This document shows positions 15,850 to 25,377 of a stretch of 54,356 nt of DNA, piece after piece. The translations under genes were made by a program, and so were the position numbers. Origin of the DNA: Phycisphaerales bacterium (lineage in GTDB: Bacteria > Planctomycetota > Phycisphaerae > Phycisphaerales > UBA1924); contig JAEPQP010000005.1 of NCBI GenBank assembly GCA_017640485.1, forward strand, positions 1 to 54,356, given 5' to 3'. Below the pieces are notes generated by a model. It saw only the letters and a list, made by a program, of their open reading frames with translations, searched no databases and was not told where the DNA came from. Positions within the stretch are counted from its first letter, which is position 1. Each line of letters starts with the position of its first letter.

Positions 15850-17240
15850 CCGACACCCCTCCAGTCCAGCTTGAGTCCTTCCCGGCACAGGTGGTTGATC
15901 TCGCGCAGAACCCCAAGATCATCGAGCTCGCATCCGTGCTCAAAGCCGCGAGCTCGACGACGGATCCAGCGCAGATGCTCAGCCAGTTCGGTCCTTGGGT
16001 CGCGAATCGCTCCCCGCGTGATGCGTTTGTTTCGATCTCTCGTCGTGGTCTTGCAGATGGTTCGTACAAGTTCACACGCGTGATGAACAACGCGGGCGGG
16101 AGCCCAGACCCTGAGAACCCGACACCAAGTCCTTGGGACTCCTGGGACACACTCGAGACCCATCAAGGCGGGCTCGTGTGGGAACTCATCAAGACCCCCG
16201 AACCCAAACTCATCAATCATGTGGATCTCATGCAAGACCCGGTCTTCTGCAAAGTGCTGGGTCCGATGTGTTCGGAGCTCAAAGCGATCGCCGCGATCCC
16301 GGCGTACGAGAACGGCCAAGCTATCAACTGGTCGCTGAGTTTGTACAAAGATCCCGAATGGAACAACCTCAGCGAGTTTGAGATGGGGTTCCTCGATCTG
16401 AACATGATGGGCACCGCGACGCGGAACCTTGTCTCGCGCCGGAAAGTCGAAGAACTCAACGACGAACTCGAGAAGCAACTCAGCGAGATGGGTCGTATCC
16501 AACGCGCCCTGATCCCGGCGACCAATCCATCGCTCGATGGATACTCACTCGCGACGAGTTACGAGCCGAGTATGCAAGCGGGTGGTGATTTTTACGACTA
16601 CTTCCAGTTCCCCGATGGTCGTCTCGGGGTCATGATCGCGGATGTCGCGGGTCACGGCGCCGCAGCCGCGACTGTCATGGCGATGATGGGCGCGTACATC
16701 CGCGCCTACGGCGAGCGCCAAGAGATCATGCAATCGGAACCCGATCCGGTGGATGCCGCGAAGTACCTCAACGCGGCGCTGCTGAGTTCCCCGCTCCCGA
16801 GTGTGTTTGTCACGGCGTTCATCGCGGTGCTCGACCCTACGAGTGGGACAATTAACTGGACGCGCTGCGGTCACAACCCGCCTCGGATCCGCGGCGTCGA
16901 TGGGACAATCCGCACGCTCAACGAACCCGGGACTCTCCCGCTTGGGGTCATTGAAGATATCCCGGCACTCGCGCTCTCGAGCACACTTGAGGAGGGCGAA
17001 ACCCTGATCCTCTACACCGATGGCATCACAGAAGCCTCGCGACCCGCCGACAACGAGAGCGGGTTTGAGATGTTCGGAGAGGACGGGCTCGATAACGCGC
17101 TCACCAAGTGCACCGGTCAGCCCGAATGTGTGATCGACTCGATCAACACCGCCCTCAACGAGTTCACTGGGACGAATCTCCAGAACGACGATCGCACGAT
17201 GGTGGTGGTCCGTCATACGCATCCGGATGATCCATCATGA
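15846..17240 (+). CDS. SpoIIE/RsbU-type serine phosphatase with GAF-like sensor domain
   Basis: A 464-residue cytoplasmic protein. Residues 1-200 look like a GAF-type sensor. A coiled coil (KVEELNDELEKQLSEMGRIQ, about 200-220) leads to a PP2C-like phosphatase domain. Metal-binding motifs are present: GGDFYDYF, IADVAGHGAAAA, LYTDGITEA and NDDRTMVVV. RsbU-like enzymes dephosphorylate an anti-anti-sigma factor in partner switching, but no STAS or anti-sigma kinase gene is adjacent, so the target is unknown. It starts on the stop of the FTCD_C gene (ATGA) and ends on the start of the YkgJ gene (ATGA), so the three are probably translated together. Confidence 0.87.
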   Translation: MTDTPPVQLESFPAQVVDLAQNPKIIELASVLKAASSTTDPAQMLSQFGPWVANRSPRDAFVSISRRGLADGSYKFTRVMNNAGGSPDPENPTPSPWDSWDTLETHQGGLVWELIKTPEPKLINHVDLMQDPVFCKVLGPMCSELKAIAAIPAYENGQAINWSLSLYKDPEWNNLSEFEMGFLDLNMMGTATRNLVSRRKVEELNDELEKQLSEMGRIQRALIPATNPSLDGYSLATSYEPSMQAGGDFYDYFQFPDGRLGVMIADVAGHGAAAATVMAMMGAYIRAYGERQEIMQSEPDPVDAAKYLNAALLSSPLPSVFVTAFIAVLDPTSGTINWTRCGHNPPRIRGVDGTIRTLNEPGTLPLGVIEDIPALALSSTLEEGETLILYTDGITEASRPADNESGFEMFGEDGLDNALTKCTGQPECVIDSINTALNEFTGTNLQNDDRTMVVVRHTHPDDPS

Positions 17241-17728
17241 GCAAGCGCCCGCTCCCGAACACAGATCAGGAATGGTTCGACCACCCCGACCCGACCGGAG
17301 AGACCAGCACCGGCGAGGTCGGGCTCCGCTTCACATGCACACAGTGCGGCGGGTGCTGCACGGGACCGACCGGGTTTGTGCTCTTTACCGATACTGAGTC
17401 CCAAGCGATGGCGCGGGATGTCGGAGTCACGCACGACGAGTTTATGGAACGCTACACGCGCGACACGATCGTCGGACGATCGCTCAAAGAAACCAAAACC
17501 AAGTTCGGATACGACTGCGTCTTTCTGGATCGTGATGAACAGGGAAAGGCGCTGTGCAAAATTTATAAGACGCGCCCGACACAGTGCAGGACCTGGCCGT
17601 TCTGGAGATCGAATCTCGAATCCGCCGAAACCTGGGCCGAGGAAGCCGAGGACTGTCCCGGCATGAATCAGGGCGAACTCCACACGACACAGCACATCCG
17701 ATTGACGCGTGATCGGGTCGATATTTAA
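17237..17728 (+). CDS. YkgJ-family cysteine-cluster protein
   Basis: A 163-residue protein with the CTQCGGCC cluster near residue 35 and later Cys residues in YDCVFLD, GKALCKIY and PTQCRTWPFW. This is the conserved pattern of the YkgJ (CxxCxxCC) family, believed to bind a zinc or iron-sulfur centre; function is not established. It is the last gene of the run that starts at dnaX and overlaps the phosphatase gene by four bases. It converges with ilvE. Confidence 0.85.
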   Translation: MSKRPLPNTDQEWFDHPDPTGETSTGEVGLRFTCTQCGGCCTGPTGFVLFTDTESQAMARDVGVTHDEFMERYTRDTIVGRSLKETKTKFGYDCVFLDRDEQGKALCKIYKTRPTQCRTWPFWRSNLESAETWAEEAEDCPGMNQGELHTTQHIRLTRDRVDI

Positions 17729-17758
17729 TCAGTACAACTGAAACGAAGCGTGATCCGC

Positions 17759-18769
17759 TTAGTCTTCCGGCACATCGTCGGAGGTCACGATCTCGGTGAA
17801 CTTGGCGCGGAGTTTCTTGGTGATCGGCCCCTCGCCTTGCGAGATGGTGTGCGTCTTGGTGACTTCGAGATCGGTGTGCTCGAGTACCTCGCGGACCGCG
17901 ATCATCTCAGCCGCGGATCCGGTCAAGAAGACCTCATCGGCGCTGAGCACTTCATCGAGCTCGAAGTACCGCTCCTCGATCTCAACATCACACGCGGGAC
18001 ACAGCACATCCTTCACGAAGCGCCTGGTGATCCCTTCGAGAATCCCGACATCGCTTGGTGGGGTAAAGACCTTGCCGTCCTTGACGACGAAGATGTTGTC
18101 TCCGGATCCTTCTGCGACCTTGCCGTCAGTCGAGAGCATGATCACCTCGAGGAGTTGCTCGGATGGTTCGGTGATCCCCATCTTCTGGGAGAGGTGGATC
18201 GCTTCGCACTTCGCGAGGATGTTGTTGAGGTAGTTGAGCGTCTTGATGCGTGGGTCCAGACACTCGATCGGGGTCTTCGGACGATTCGCGACCACAACGC
18301 GCATGCCTTGCTCGTACATCTCAGGCTCAAAGAGGGAGATTTTGTCAGCGATGCAGATCACGCCGGGTTCAGGACATTGGTATGGATTCAGTCCGAGTGT
18401 TCCGACGCCGCGGGTGACGACGAGACGGATGTACCCGTTCTGGATGCCGTTGGCTTCGATGCATTTGCGCTGAATCTCGACCATTTCTTCGCGTGAGACA
18501 TGGCTCTCGAGATCGATAAAGATCTGCTCGCAGCACTTGTAGAGGCGGTCCATGTGCTGCTCGCACTTGAAGATCTTGCCGTTGTAGACACGGATTCCTT
18601 CGAAGACGCCGTCGCCGTAGAGGAGCCCGTGATCGAAGACAGACACGGCAGCCTCGTCCTTCGGGACAAGCTGACCATTCACCCAGATGTATGGTCGGCG
18701 TGAGGCATCCAGACCAGATTGGGTCTCGGTTGCAGATCTGACGCTCGGCTCGCTGGTCATCTGGGTCAT
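17759..18769 (-). CDS. ilvE: Branched-chain amino acid aminotransferase (class IV PLP)
   Basis: A 336-residue class IV aminotransferase. It shows YIWVNGQLVPKDEA, FDHGLLYGDGVFEGIR, the PLP lysine within DPRIKTLNYLNNILAK, then EAIHLSQ and EGSGDNIFVVKDG. It moves amino groups between glutamate and the 2-oxo acids of Val, Leu and Ile. A D-amino-acid or 4-amino-4-deoxychorismate type is less likely given the length and the SGDNIF pattern. I chose the ATG at 18769, which has GGAGG five bases upstream; the ATG at 18781 and a TTG at 18814 lie before that site. Confidence 0.88.
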   Translation of the reverse strand: MTQMTSEPSVRSATETQSGLDASRRPYIWVNGQLVPKDEAAVSVFDHGLLYGDGVFEGIRVYNGKIFKCEQHMDRLYKCCEQIFIDLESHVSREEMVEIQRKCIEANGIQNGYIRLVVTRGVGTLGLNPYQCPEPGVICIADKISLFEPEMYEQGMRVVVANRPKTPIECLDPRIKTLNYLNNILAKCEAIHLSQKMGITEPSEQLLEVIMLSTDGKVAEGSGDNIFVVKDGKVFTPPSDVGILEGITRRFVKDVLCPACDVEIEERYFELDEVLSADEVFLTGSAAEMIAVREVLEHTDLEVTKTHTISQGEGPITKKLRAKFTEIVTSDDVPED

Positions 18770-19070
18770 GTTGTCCTCCATGTTCGTGTCCTTCGCTCGC
18801 TCGAATCCTCTCAAGCGTGTTTCTATTCTAGCTGTACACCCTCTCAGAGGCTGCAGTTCAGAGCATTCTGCTGTCCATTTATCCGTACAAAGACCTGATA
18901 AACATCCAATTCATCGGTAATTTGGGCAACCAAGTCGAAGATATTTCTCGCTCGGGAAACCAGAATCACCTGTTTCTGCGTCGATCATGCACCGAACTTG
19001 CACAGATCGTGGTCCGTTCGGTCGCGATCATGCCGTGGACGCAATCTCGGGGAGTCCATTTGGGGCTCAA
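18770..19070. other. 301-bp intergenic region between ilvE and pheT
   Basis: No credible gene on either strand. It holds the leader and presumably the promoter of ilvE (minus). TAGAAT is a possible -10 at about 18832-18827, without a good -35. An 11-bp palindrome CCTCTCAGAGG lies at 18840-18850 just upstream and could be an operator. I see no terminator hairpin with a T run after pheT and no T-box-like elements. Confidence 0.4.
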
Positions 19071-21173
19071 TCAGCTCCGGATCTCGGCGTTGAGTTCCGA
19101 TTTCGCGACGCTTGCGAGCTGGTCCATCTGCGGATCGACCTCCTCGTGCGTCAGGGTCCGATCATCATCGCGGAACTGGAGACGGAGCGTGACGGATTTC
19201 TTGCCTTCCCCGACCTGCTTGCCGCGATAGACGGAAACCATCTCGTATCCCACGCATTTGGCGAGTGATTGGGAACGCGCGAGTGTCTCGATCGAGCTCC
19301 AAGGGGTGGTTTCGGCAACGATCAGCGACAGGTCACGTTCGATCCCAGGATACGCCGGGAGCAGCGATGCTCGCGAGATCGGAGGGAACGGCGCGATCAC
19401 ATCTTCGATCCAGAGTTCCGTCGCGATGTATTCCCCAGTCAATCCTTCCGACTTCTTCGCGGCATCTGACAGCACACCCACCGAACCGAGCTCGATGGTG
19501 TTCCCGTTGTGCTCGACAGTGATGGTCGCGTGCGCGTCTGCGGCGAACCCGCCGTGAACCGGTTGGGATGGGTTGAGTGTGACCGGGACATCGCCGCCAA
19601 AACTGAGTGCGACGACCGACTCGATCGTTCCTCGCATCATGCGGACGCTCCGCTGGATGTCATCGTGCTTCGCGGACTTCCCGGCGTACTCAACATCCAT
19701 CAGCAGCGCAAGCTGTCGGCGCTCGATCGTGTCGGTCGTGCCTTCTTTCTGAGCGAAGCACGATGCGATCTCGAAGAGGCGCACCCCGCCGGGAGTGGTC
19801 GCACGCGCGTCCTGGTTTGCCTTACGGCTGTACATCAATCCAAGCAGCACAGACGGACGCAGCGTTGGCTCCGCTTTGCGGCGGTCATCATCAACCGCGA
19901 CATTCTCTTGACCCGCGCGGAGGAACATCTGTCCCTTCTTGGGATTGGTGAAGCTGTAGGTGATCGTCTCAAAGAATCCCATGCCGCTCAAGCACGATCC
20001 GATCGCACGCACGGCACGCTCGGACTGCTGCGGCTCGCGGATCTTGACGCAGACCTTCTCTGACGCCGGGACCACAGCGAGTGATCGGGCGCGAGCGACC
20101 TCTTCGATCAGATCGATCTCGCGCAAGAGGTCGTGGCTGCGGTGCGGCGGGATCGCGCATCGCAGCGTTTCCCCTGTGATTTCGGTGCGGATGGACAATC
20201 CATTAAGGAGTTCTGCGATTTCCTTGGGATCCGAGTGCACGCCGAGGATGACATCACAGCGCGAGGGACGCAGCTCGATGATCTTCTCCTCTGGGAGCGG
20301 TGATCCCTGGCTCAAGACGCCCTCGGCGAGCTCGGCGCCAGCAACCTCGCAGATCAACTGCACAGCACGCTGTGCCGCGTAATCGATCGTGCGCGGATCG
20401 ATCCCACGCTCGAAACGGAACGCGGCATCGGTGCGGATGTTCAATCGCCGTCCGGTATTGCGGACGGTCACGGTGTCCCAAGTTGCCATCTCGAAGACCA
20501 CGGTGGTGGTGTTCTCGTCGACCTGCGAATCATGACCCCCGATGATCCCGGCGAGAGACTGCGGCCCGTTCGCATCCGCAACCACCAGATCCGAACTCTT
20601 GAGTTTGTGCTTCCCGGCGTAGAGCGTGTTGACCTCTTCGCCGTCTTTCGCGTAGCGGACCTGGAGTTCGTGTCCCGCGAGTTTGTCGTAATCAAAGACA
20701 TGGCACGGATTGCCGAGCTCGAGCGTGATGAAGTTGGTGATGTCCACAACATTGTTGATCGAGCGCTGACCCATGGATTCGAGCGCTTTGACGAGCCAAT
20801 CCGGGGACGGTCCCACTTTGACATTGCGGAGCAAACGAGCCGTGAACAGCGGGCAGACATCGGGAACCGCGTTGTTGAGCTTGAGATCCCCCTCGATCGA
20901 TGCACCGGTCGGCATGCTTGCGAGTTCCGGCATCATCAGCGTGCGCCGGTTGTCGGTATAACGAGCCGCGGCGATCTCGCGGGCGATCCCGATGTGTCCC
21001 AGACAATCTCCGCGATTGGAGGTCACTTCGACATCGAGGACCATGTCGCCGTCGTCGAGGGGTTTGTACTCCTCGATCGGCATCCCGGCTTCCGTCAGGA
21101 TGTGGTCCGCTTCCTTCGGAGTGAGGTCCGCAGGGGAGAGGTACTGGTTGAGCCATTGCATTGAAATATCCAT
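19071..21173 (-). CDS. pheT: Phenylalanyl-tRNA synthetase beta chain, short form
   Basis: A 700-residue protein beginning MDISMQWLNQYLSP. It contains VTSNRGDCLGHIGIAREIAA, the B3/B4 region with IIGGHDSQVDENTT, the B5 domain (HRSHDLLREIDLIEEVAR), the catalytic-like B6/B7 domains and the C-terminal anticodon-binding FDX-ACB domain (YPGIERDLSLIVAET). After residue 38 the sequence jumps straight to the B1 strand. The OB-type tRNA-binding domain of about 110 residues found at 39-150 in E. coli PheT is missing, which explains the length below the usual 790-800. pheS is not adjacent. I use the ATG at 21173, the family start; upstream in-frame codons add a basic, unlikely extension. Confidence 0.92.
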   Translation of the reverse strand: MDISMQWLNQYLSPADLTPKEADHILTEAGMPIEEYKPLDDGDMVLDVEVTSNRGDCLGHIGIAREIAAARYTDNRRTLMMPELASMPTGASIEGDLKLNNAVPDVCPLFTARLLRNVKVGPSPDWLVKALESMGQRSINNVVDITNFITLELGNPCHVFDYDKLAGHELQVRYAKDGEEVNTLYAGKHKLKSSDLVVADANGPQSLAGIIGGHDSQVDENTTTVVFEMATWDTVTVRNTGRRLNIRTDAAFRFERGIDPRTIDYAAQRAVQLICEVAGAELAEGVLSQGSPLPEEKIIELRPSRCDVILGVHSDPKEIAELLNGLSIRTEITGETLRCAIPPHRSHDLLREIDLIEEVARARSLAVVPASEKVCVKIREPQQSERAVRAIGSCLSGMGFFETITYSFTNPKKGQMFLRAGQENVAVDDDRRKAEPTLRPSVLLGLMYSRKANQDARATTPGGVRLFEIASCFAQKEGTTDTIERRQLALLMDVEYAGKSAKHDDIQRSVRMMRGTIESVVALSFGGDVPVTLNPSQPVHGGFAADAHATITVEHNGNTIELGSVGVLSDAAKKSEGLTGEYIATELWIEDVIAPFPPISRASLLPAYPGIERDLSLIVAETTPWSSIETLARSQSLAKCVGYEMVSVYRGKQVGEGKKSVTLRLQFRDDDRTLTHEEVDPQMDQLASVAKSELNAEIRS

Positions 21174-21219
21174 AGGACTGCAAGGATAGCGCGCGTGGCG
21201 TGGATGCATAGACTGGTTC

Positions 21220-21720
21220 ATGCGACGATTCGCCACATTCTCAGTCCTGATGACCGGCTTGCTGTTCCTCCCGGGATGTCGGACCTTCGCTCCGGAGGTC
21301 CCGGATCGTCGGCCGGGTGATTTTCGGCTCGGGGTCGTTGTGATGGCCCCCGAATCGAGCTCCGATCTCGCAGGAGGCGACGCACGCTACATCATCGAGT
21401 CCGATTCAATCCTCCGTGCTTCATTCGGAGCGGGATCGACTCTCGATACCTATCCCGGATTCACCAGACGGCTGACCCCTGAAGAAATGGACGCGATCTG
21501 GATCATGACGAGCGATCTGCTCGAATCCAACGAATCCCAGCGGACGCTGAGCGCCGGTCAGCCGCAGAGCATGGTCAAGGCACAGCGTGGGACCATCATC
21601 GAGATCCACCACAACGCCCACGACGAGGTCTGGATCTTTGATTCTGACGATCAGCAAGCCGCGGCGATCGTCGATGCGCTCGCATCACTCGCATGGATCG
21701 ATGATCCGAACGCTCCATGA
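21220..21720 (+). CDS. Putative lipoprotein of unknown function
   Basis: A 166-residue protein with a signal sequence MRRFATFSVLMTGLLFLPGC ending in a lipobox (LPGC). The mature part is acidic, with LTPEEMDAIWIM and an EIHHNAHDEVWIFDSDD segment. I do not recognise the family. It diverges from pheT (46 bp apart) and lies 25 bp before the HscA-like gene, so it is probably co-transcribed with it. Confidence 0.65.
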   Translation: MRRFATFSVLMTGLLFLPGCRTFAPEVPDRRPGDFRLGVVVMAPESSSDLAGGDARYIIESDSILRASFGAGSTLDTYPGFTRRLTPEEMDAIWIMTSDLLESNESQRTLSAGQPQSMVKAQRGTIIEIHHNAHDEVWIFDSDDQQAAAIVDALASLAWIDDPNAP

Positions 21721-21745
21721 CGCACCAAGACACACGCTCCACATC

Positions 21746-23659
21746 ATGACCGAACCATCCACTGATTCCAAATCACTCATCGTCGGCATCGACCTCGGGA
21801 CGACCAACTCGCTCGTCGCGTTCAATGATCCCAGCGGCACGCGGGTACTGAGCTGCGACGATCAGGACCCGATGCTCCCATCTGTGGTCCGCTACAACGA
21901 CGACGGCTCGACCACGATCGGCACGCGAGCACGCGATGAAGCGACCCGGTTCCCGCACTCAACGATCCACTCCGCGAAACGCCTCATGGGACGCTCCATC
22001 AAGGATGTTCGATCGGATTTGGAGTATCTCGGATACCAGATCGTTGAAGGCGAGCACAACACCGCGCGTGTGCTGATTCCGGGGACTGAGCATACAGAAG
22101 TTCGTTTGGTCTCTCCTCAGGAAGTCTCGGCGCACATCCTCGCGGCTCTCAAGACGCGTGCACAAGAATGTCTGGGTCAAGAGATCACCAAAGCCGTGGT
22201 TACGGTCCCGGCGTACTTCGATGATGCGCAGCGCCAAGCGACCCGCGATGCGGGCCGACTTGCTGGACTCGAAGTGGTTCGGATCGTCAACGAACCGACC
22301 GCCGCGGCCCTCGCGTACGGATTGGGGACCGGGGGCACCGAACCCAGAACCATCGCGGTCTTCGATCTGGGAGGTGGGACATTTGATATCTCGATCCTGA
22401 GACTGACCCCTAGCGATGACTCCAACCCGACGGATTTCTTCCAGGTCCTCGCGACCGCTGGGGACACGCATCTGGGAGGGGACGATGTCGATCACCAGCT
22501 TGTTCAACTGTTCATGAGCGAGATCCGTTCTCAGCTCGGCATCGATATCAATACGAGCGAGCACACCTTTGATGCTCAGACACGCACGGCGTTGGCGCAG
22601 TTTGCGAGAGCCGTCAAGCACACGCTTTCTGAGAGGGAAGCCGCGAGTGTTCGGATTGATCTTGGGAATGATCGGGTGTACGAGCGAAAGGTGACGCGCG
22701 ATGAGTTCGAGTCGATGATTTCAGGATGGATCGACCGCGCCATGGACGCGTGCGATCGAGCGATCCGCGACGCAAAGAAGCAGCACGGCGGTGAATCCAT
22801 CGACGCCCTCATCATGGTCGGTGGTTCCACACGCATCCCGCTCGTGCGCCAGCGTGCCGGAGCGTTCTTTGGGATCGAGCCCTACACGGCGCTGGATCCA
22901 GACAAGGTCGTCGCGATGGGTGCCGCGATCCAAGCATCAATCCTAAGCGGATCCACAAAGGGATCGCTCCTGCTCGATGTCGTCCCCCTCTCGCTGGGGA
23001 TCGAGACCGCTGGGGGCGCAGTCGCGAAACTTATCATGCGCAACTCGACCGTTCCGACCCGCGCGATCGAGCGCTTCTCGACGCAAGTCGACGGGCAGGT
23101 CAATATCAAGCTCAACATCGTCCAGGGCGAGCGCGAGATGGTTGAGGATTGCCGATCGCTTGGGGAGTTTGAGTTGCGCGGGATCCCCCCGATGCCCGCC
23201 GGGGTCCCGAAGCTCGTTGTGGAGTTCCTCGTGGACGCGAACGGGATCCTGAATGTCAGTGCGCTCGAAGAACGATCGGGCAAACGGACCAGCGTCCAGG
23301 TCGTCCCGAATCATGGGCTCACCAACGAGGAAGTCGATCGGATCGAAGCCGAGAGCTTCACGCACGCACGCTCGGACATGACGCGTCACCAGATCGCGGA
23401 CTTGATCGCGAACTCCACGCTTGATCTCAAGTGGATCAGCGAGCGATTCGAGAAGCACCGCGATGAACTCGAACAAGGCGTGCGCGCAGATCTCGAATCG
23501 AAAATGGAAACCCTCAGGGGATTCATTCAAAGCGCACAAGCGGACTGGTCCAGCGTCGATCCCAACGCGTTTCACGACGCGAAGGAGGACCTCGACCGCG
23601 CTTCGATGCGGGTCCAAGAGATCGCGATCGCGGCCTCGCTGCGTGACGATCAAGATTGA
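21746..23659 (+). CDS. hscA: Hsp70 chaperone, HscA-like
   Basis: A 637-residue Hsp70. The ATPase domain (about 10-390) has GIDLGTTNSLVAF, VVTVPAYFDDAQRQAT, AVFDLGGGTFDISIL and IMVGGSTRIPLVR. The peptide-binding domain has DVVPLSLGIETAGG and EDCRSLGEFELRGIPPMPAG. The CRSL-xx-FELRGIPPM segment and the short lid are more typical of HscA, the iron-sulfur cluster chaperone that acts on IscU, than of DnaK. The usual partners hscB, iscU and fdx are absent here. There is no DnaK-type acidic C-terminal tail. The ATG at 21746 has no clear ribosome site. A second DnaK paralogue is the alternative reading. Confidence 0.72.
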   Translation: MTEPSTDSKSLIVGIDLGTTNSLVAFNDPSGTRVLSCDDQDPMLPSVVRYNDDGSTTIGTRARDEATRFPHSTIHSAKRLMGRSIKDVRSDLEYLGYQIVEGEHNTARVLIPGTEHTEVRLVSPQEVSAHILAALKTRAQECLGQEITKAVVTVPAYFDDAQRQATRDAGRLAGLEVVRIVNEPTAAALAYGLGTGGTEPRTIAVFDLGGGTFDISILRLTPSDDSNPTDFFQVLATAGDTHLGGDDVDHQLVQLFMSEIRSQLGIDINTSEHTFDAQTRTALAQFARAVKHTLSEREAASVRIDLGNDRVYERKVTRDEFESMISGWIDRAMDACDRAIRDAKKQHGGESIDALIMVGGSTRIPLVRQRAGAFFGIEPYTALDPDKVVAMGAAIQASILSGSTKGSLLLDVVPLSLGIETAGGAVAKLIMRNSTVPTRAIERFSTQVDGQVNIKLNIVQGEREMVEDCRSLGEFELRGIPPMPAGVPKLVVEFLVDANGILNVSALEERSGKRTSVQVVPNHGLTNEEVDRIEAESFTHARSDMTRHQIADLIANSTLDLKWISERFEKHRDELEQGVRADLESKMETLRGFIQSAQADWSSVDPNAFHDAKEDLDRASMRVQEIAIAASLRDDQD

Positions 23660-23877
23660 GCCGTTGATTCAGCGCCAACTGAAAATGAGGCACTCATTGA
23701 TCAAAAAACCACGACCCGTTCCTGCTGAGCAGTTATTGACGAGCAGTATCCAGTTCGTGGTCGGCCTAGTATTGGCGTGCTGTATCGTGCCTCCATACCA
23801 GGCGCCGATTCGAACCCAGCCACGACACGGGACCACGCGAAGCAGGATCCCGACACACATCCAAGCGGAGACTTTGC

Positions 23878-25377
23878 GTGCAACCACCAAAATCTACGGA
23901 TGACCAGACGAACCCATCAGAGCCAACCGATCAACCGAACAGCGCGTCCCAGAGCGATGGATCTCAGAGCGAGGGAACTCCACCACGCACTGGATCATCC
24001 AGGATGCTGAAGATCGCGTCGTTCTTCTTTCGTGCGATCGTGATCCTCGTGATCCTCGCAATCGCGGGCGGGATCGTTGCATTACTGATGCGGAGTGTCG
24101 AGAAGTCCGCACAGTCTGAGGATGGGCTTCTCCCGATGAGTGTCCGCGTGATCGAAGCGCATCCCGAGTTCATCGACCGGACATGGAACGGCTATGGCAC
24201 CACCCGCTCGATGAACGATGCGAATGTCGTCGCTGAAGTCAGCGGACGCGTGATCGAGCGTCCGGTTTCGATCGAGCCGGGGAAAGAGATCGACGCCGGA
24301 ACGGTGCTGCTGCGTCTGGACACGGCGGACTACACAAATGCACTGAACGCCGCGAATCAAGCCGCGAGCGCGATCGAAGCGCAGCTCGATGGGCTCACGG
24401 TCGAGTCCGAACGGGTGGGGACCCAGATCGAACTGGCGCAGGACGAGATCGACGCGGCGCAGCGTGATCTGGATCGCACGCAGCGAGCAATCGACGCTGG
24501 CGCAGGATCAATCGGTGAAGTCGACGCACGAACCGCGGCACTCCGCAGAGTCCAGCGCGAGGTCGAGATCCTGCGTGAACGGCTCGAGCTGATCCCCTCG
24601 AAACGCGCTCAGTTGCTCGCACAGCTCGCGGCTCAGCGTGCCAGTGCTGCGACCGCACAAGAAAACCTTGATCGGTCCGTGATCCGTTCCCCGATCGCGG
24701 GGGTCATCCAGAGCGTCGAGGCTCGGCGGGGCGACTGGGTCGCGCTTGGGACGCCGGTCGCTCGCGTTGTGGATGTTTCCCGACTTGAGATCCCGCTCCA
24801 ACTCCCAGTGAGCGCGACCAACTGGATCACGCTGGGTAATGAGGTCCAGTTGTGGGAAGGCGAGCCTCAAGGCGAGCCCGACAAGGTCGGGATGATCACA
24901 CGCATCGCGCCGGAAGCGGATTCGGGGACCCGCACGATCACGGTCTTCGTCGAGGTCGAGCAGGACGCGAGCAGCGCCGATGTGCTCAAGGCCGGTCGTT
25001 TCGTGATGGGACGCGTCCACACACCCGATGATCGTCCCCGCTTTGTCGTCCCGCGCCGAGTCGTGCAAGGCGGACGACTGATGATCGCGATCCGGCAAGA
25101 CAACGATGACTATCGCATCGAACCAATTCCAGTGGACATCGACTACTCGATCGACGGCGTCATCGAATCACTCGACCCAATCGAAGACCAATGGACCGTG
25201 CTCCGCTCAGGACTTGAGGGCGGAGAGATGGTCGTGGTCTCGCTGCTTGATCAGGTGCACAAGGGATTGATCGTCAACATCATCGACCCGGATGGAGATG
25301 ACACAGAAGCTGCGGATGCCCCCGCACGCTCCGGATCGATGATGGGCTCCAATCAGGAGAGCGAGGTTCAGCCATGA
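23878..25377 (+). CDS. RND efflux membrane-fusion (periplasmic adaptor) protein
   Basis: A 499-residue HlyD/AcrA-type adaptor. It has a Ser/Gln-rich cytoplasmic start of about 45 residues, one membrane helix (about 50-70, AIVILVILAIAGGIVALL) and the first half-lipoyl segment (VSGRVIERPVSIEPG). A long helical hairpin (about 155-260, heptads such as ELAQDEIDAAQRDLDRTQ), the second half-lipoyl (RSPIAGVIQSVEARRG) and beta-barrel domains follow. The GTG start has GGAG seven bases upstream. It overlaps the RND pump gene by four bases. There is no outer-membrane TolC gene nearby. The 218 bp before it hold no gene; a promoter should lie there but I cannot pick one. Confidence 0.87.
   Translation: MQPPKSTDDQTNPSEPTDQPNSASQSDGSQSEGTPPRTGSSRMLKIASFFFRAIVILVILAIAGGIVALLMRSVEKSAQSEDGLLPMSVRVIEAHPEFIDRTWNGYGTTRSMNDANVVAEVSGRVIERPVSIEPGKEIDAGTVLLRLDTADYTNALNAANQAASAIEAQLDGLTVESERVGTQIELAQDEIDAAQRDLDRTQRAIDAGAGSIGEVDARTAALRRVQREVEILRERLELIPSKRAQLLAQLAAQRASAATAQENLDRSVIRSPIAGVIQSVEARRGDWVALGTPVARVVDVSRLEIPLQLPVSATNWITLGNEVQLWEGEPQGEPDKVGMITRIAPEADSGTRTITVFVEVEQDASSADVLKAGRFVMGRVHTPDDRPRFVVPRRVVQGGRLMIAIRQDNDDYRIEPIPVDIDYSIDGVIESLDPIEDQWTVLRSGLEGGEMVVVSLLDQVHKGLIVNIIDPDGDDTEAADAPARSGSMMGSNQESEVQP

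Noticed and set aside
15495-16502. 335-codon minus-strand frame opposite the FTCD_C and phosphatase genes
   Set aside because: It is antisense to two recognised coding regions, with His/Arg/Glu-rich composition typical of shadow frames.
18770-19070. T-box or amino acid leader before ilvE
   Set aside because: No T-box sequence, Stem I or terminator/antiterminator pair and no run of Leu/Val/Ile codons is visible.
23684-23698. Terminator after the HscA-like gene
   Set aside because: The AATGAG-GCA-CTCATT hairpin is followed by GATCAAAAAA rather than a T run on the plus strand.
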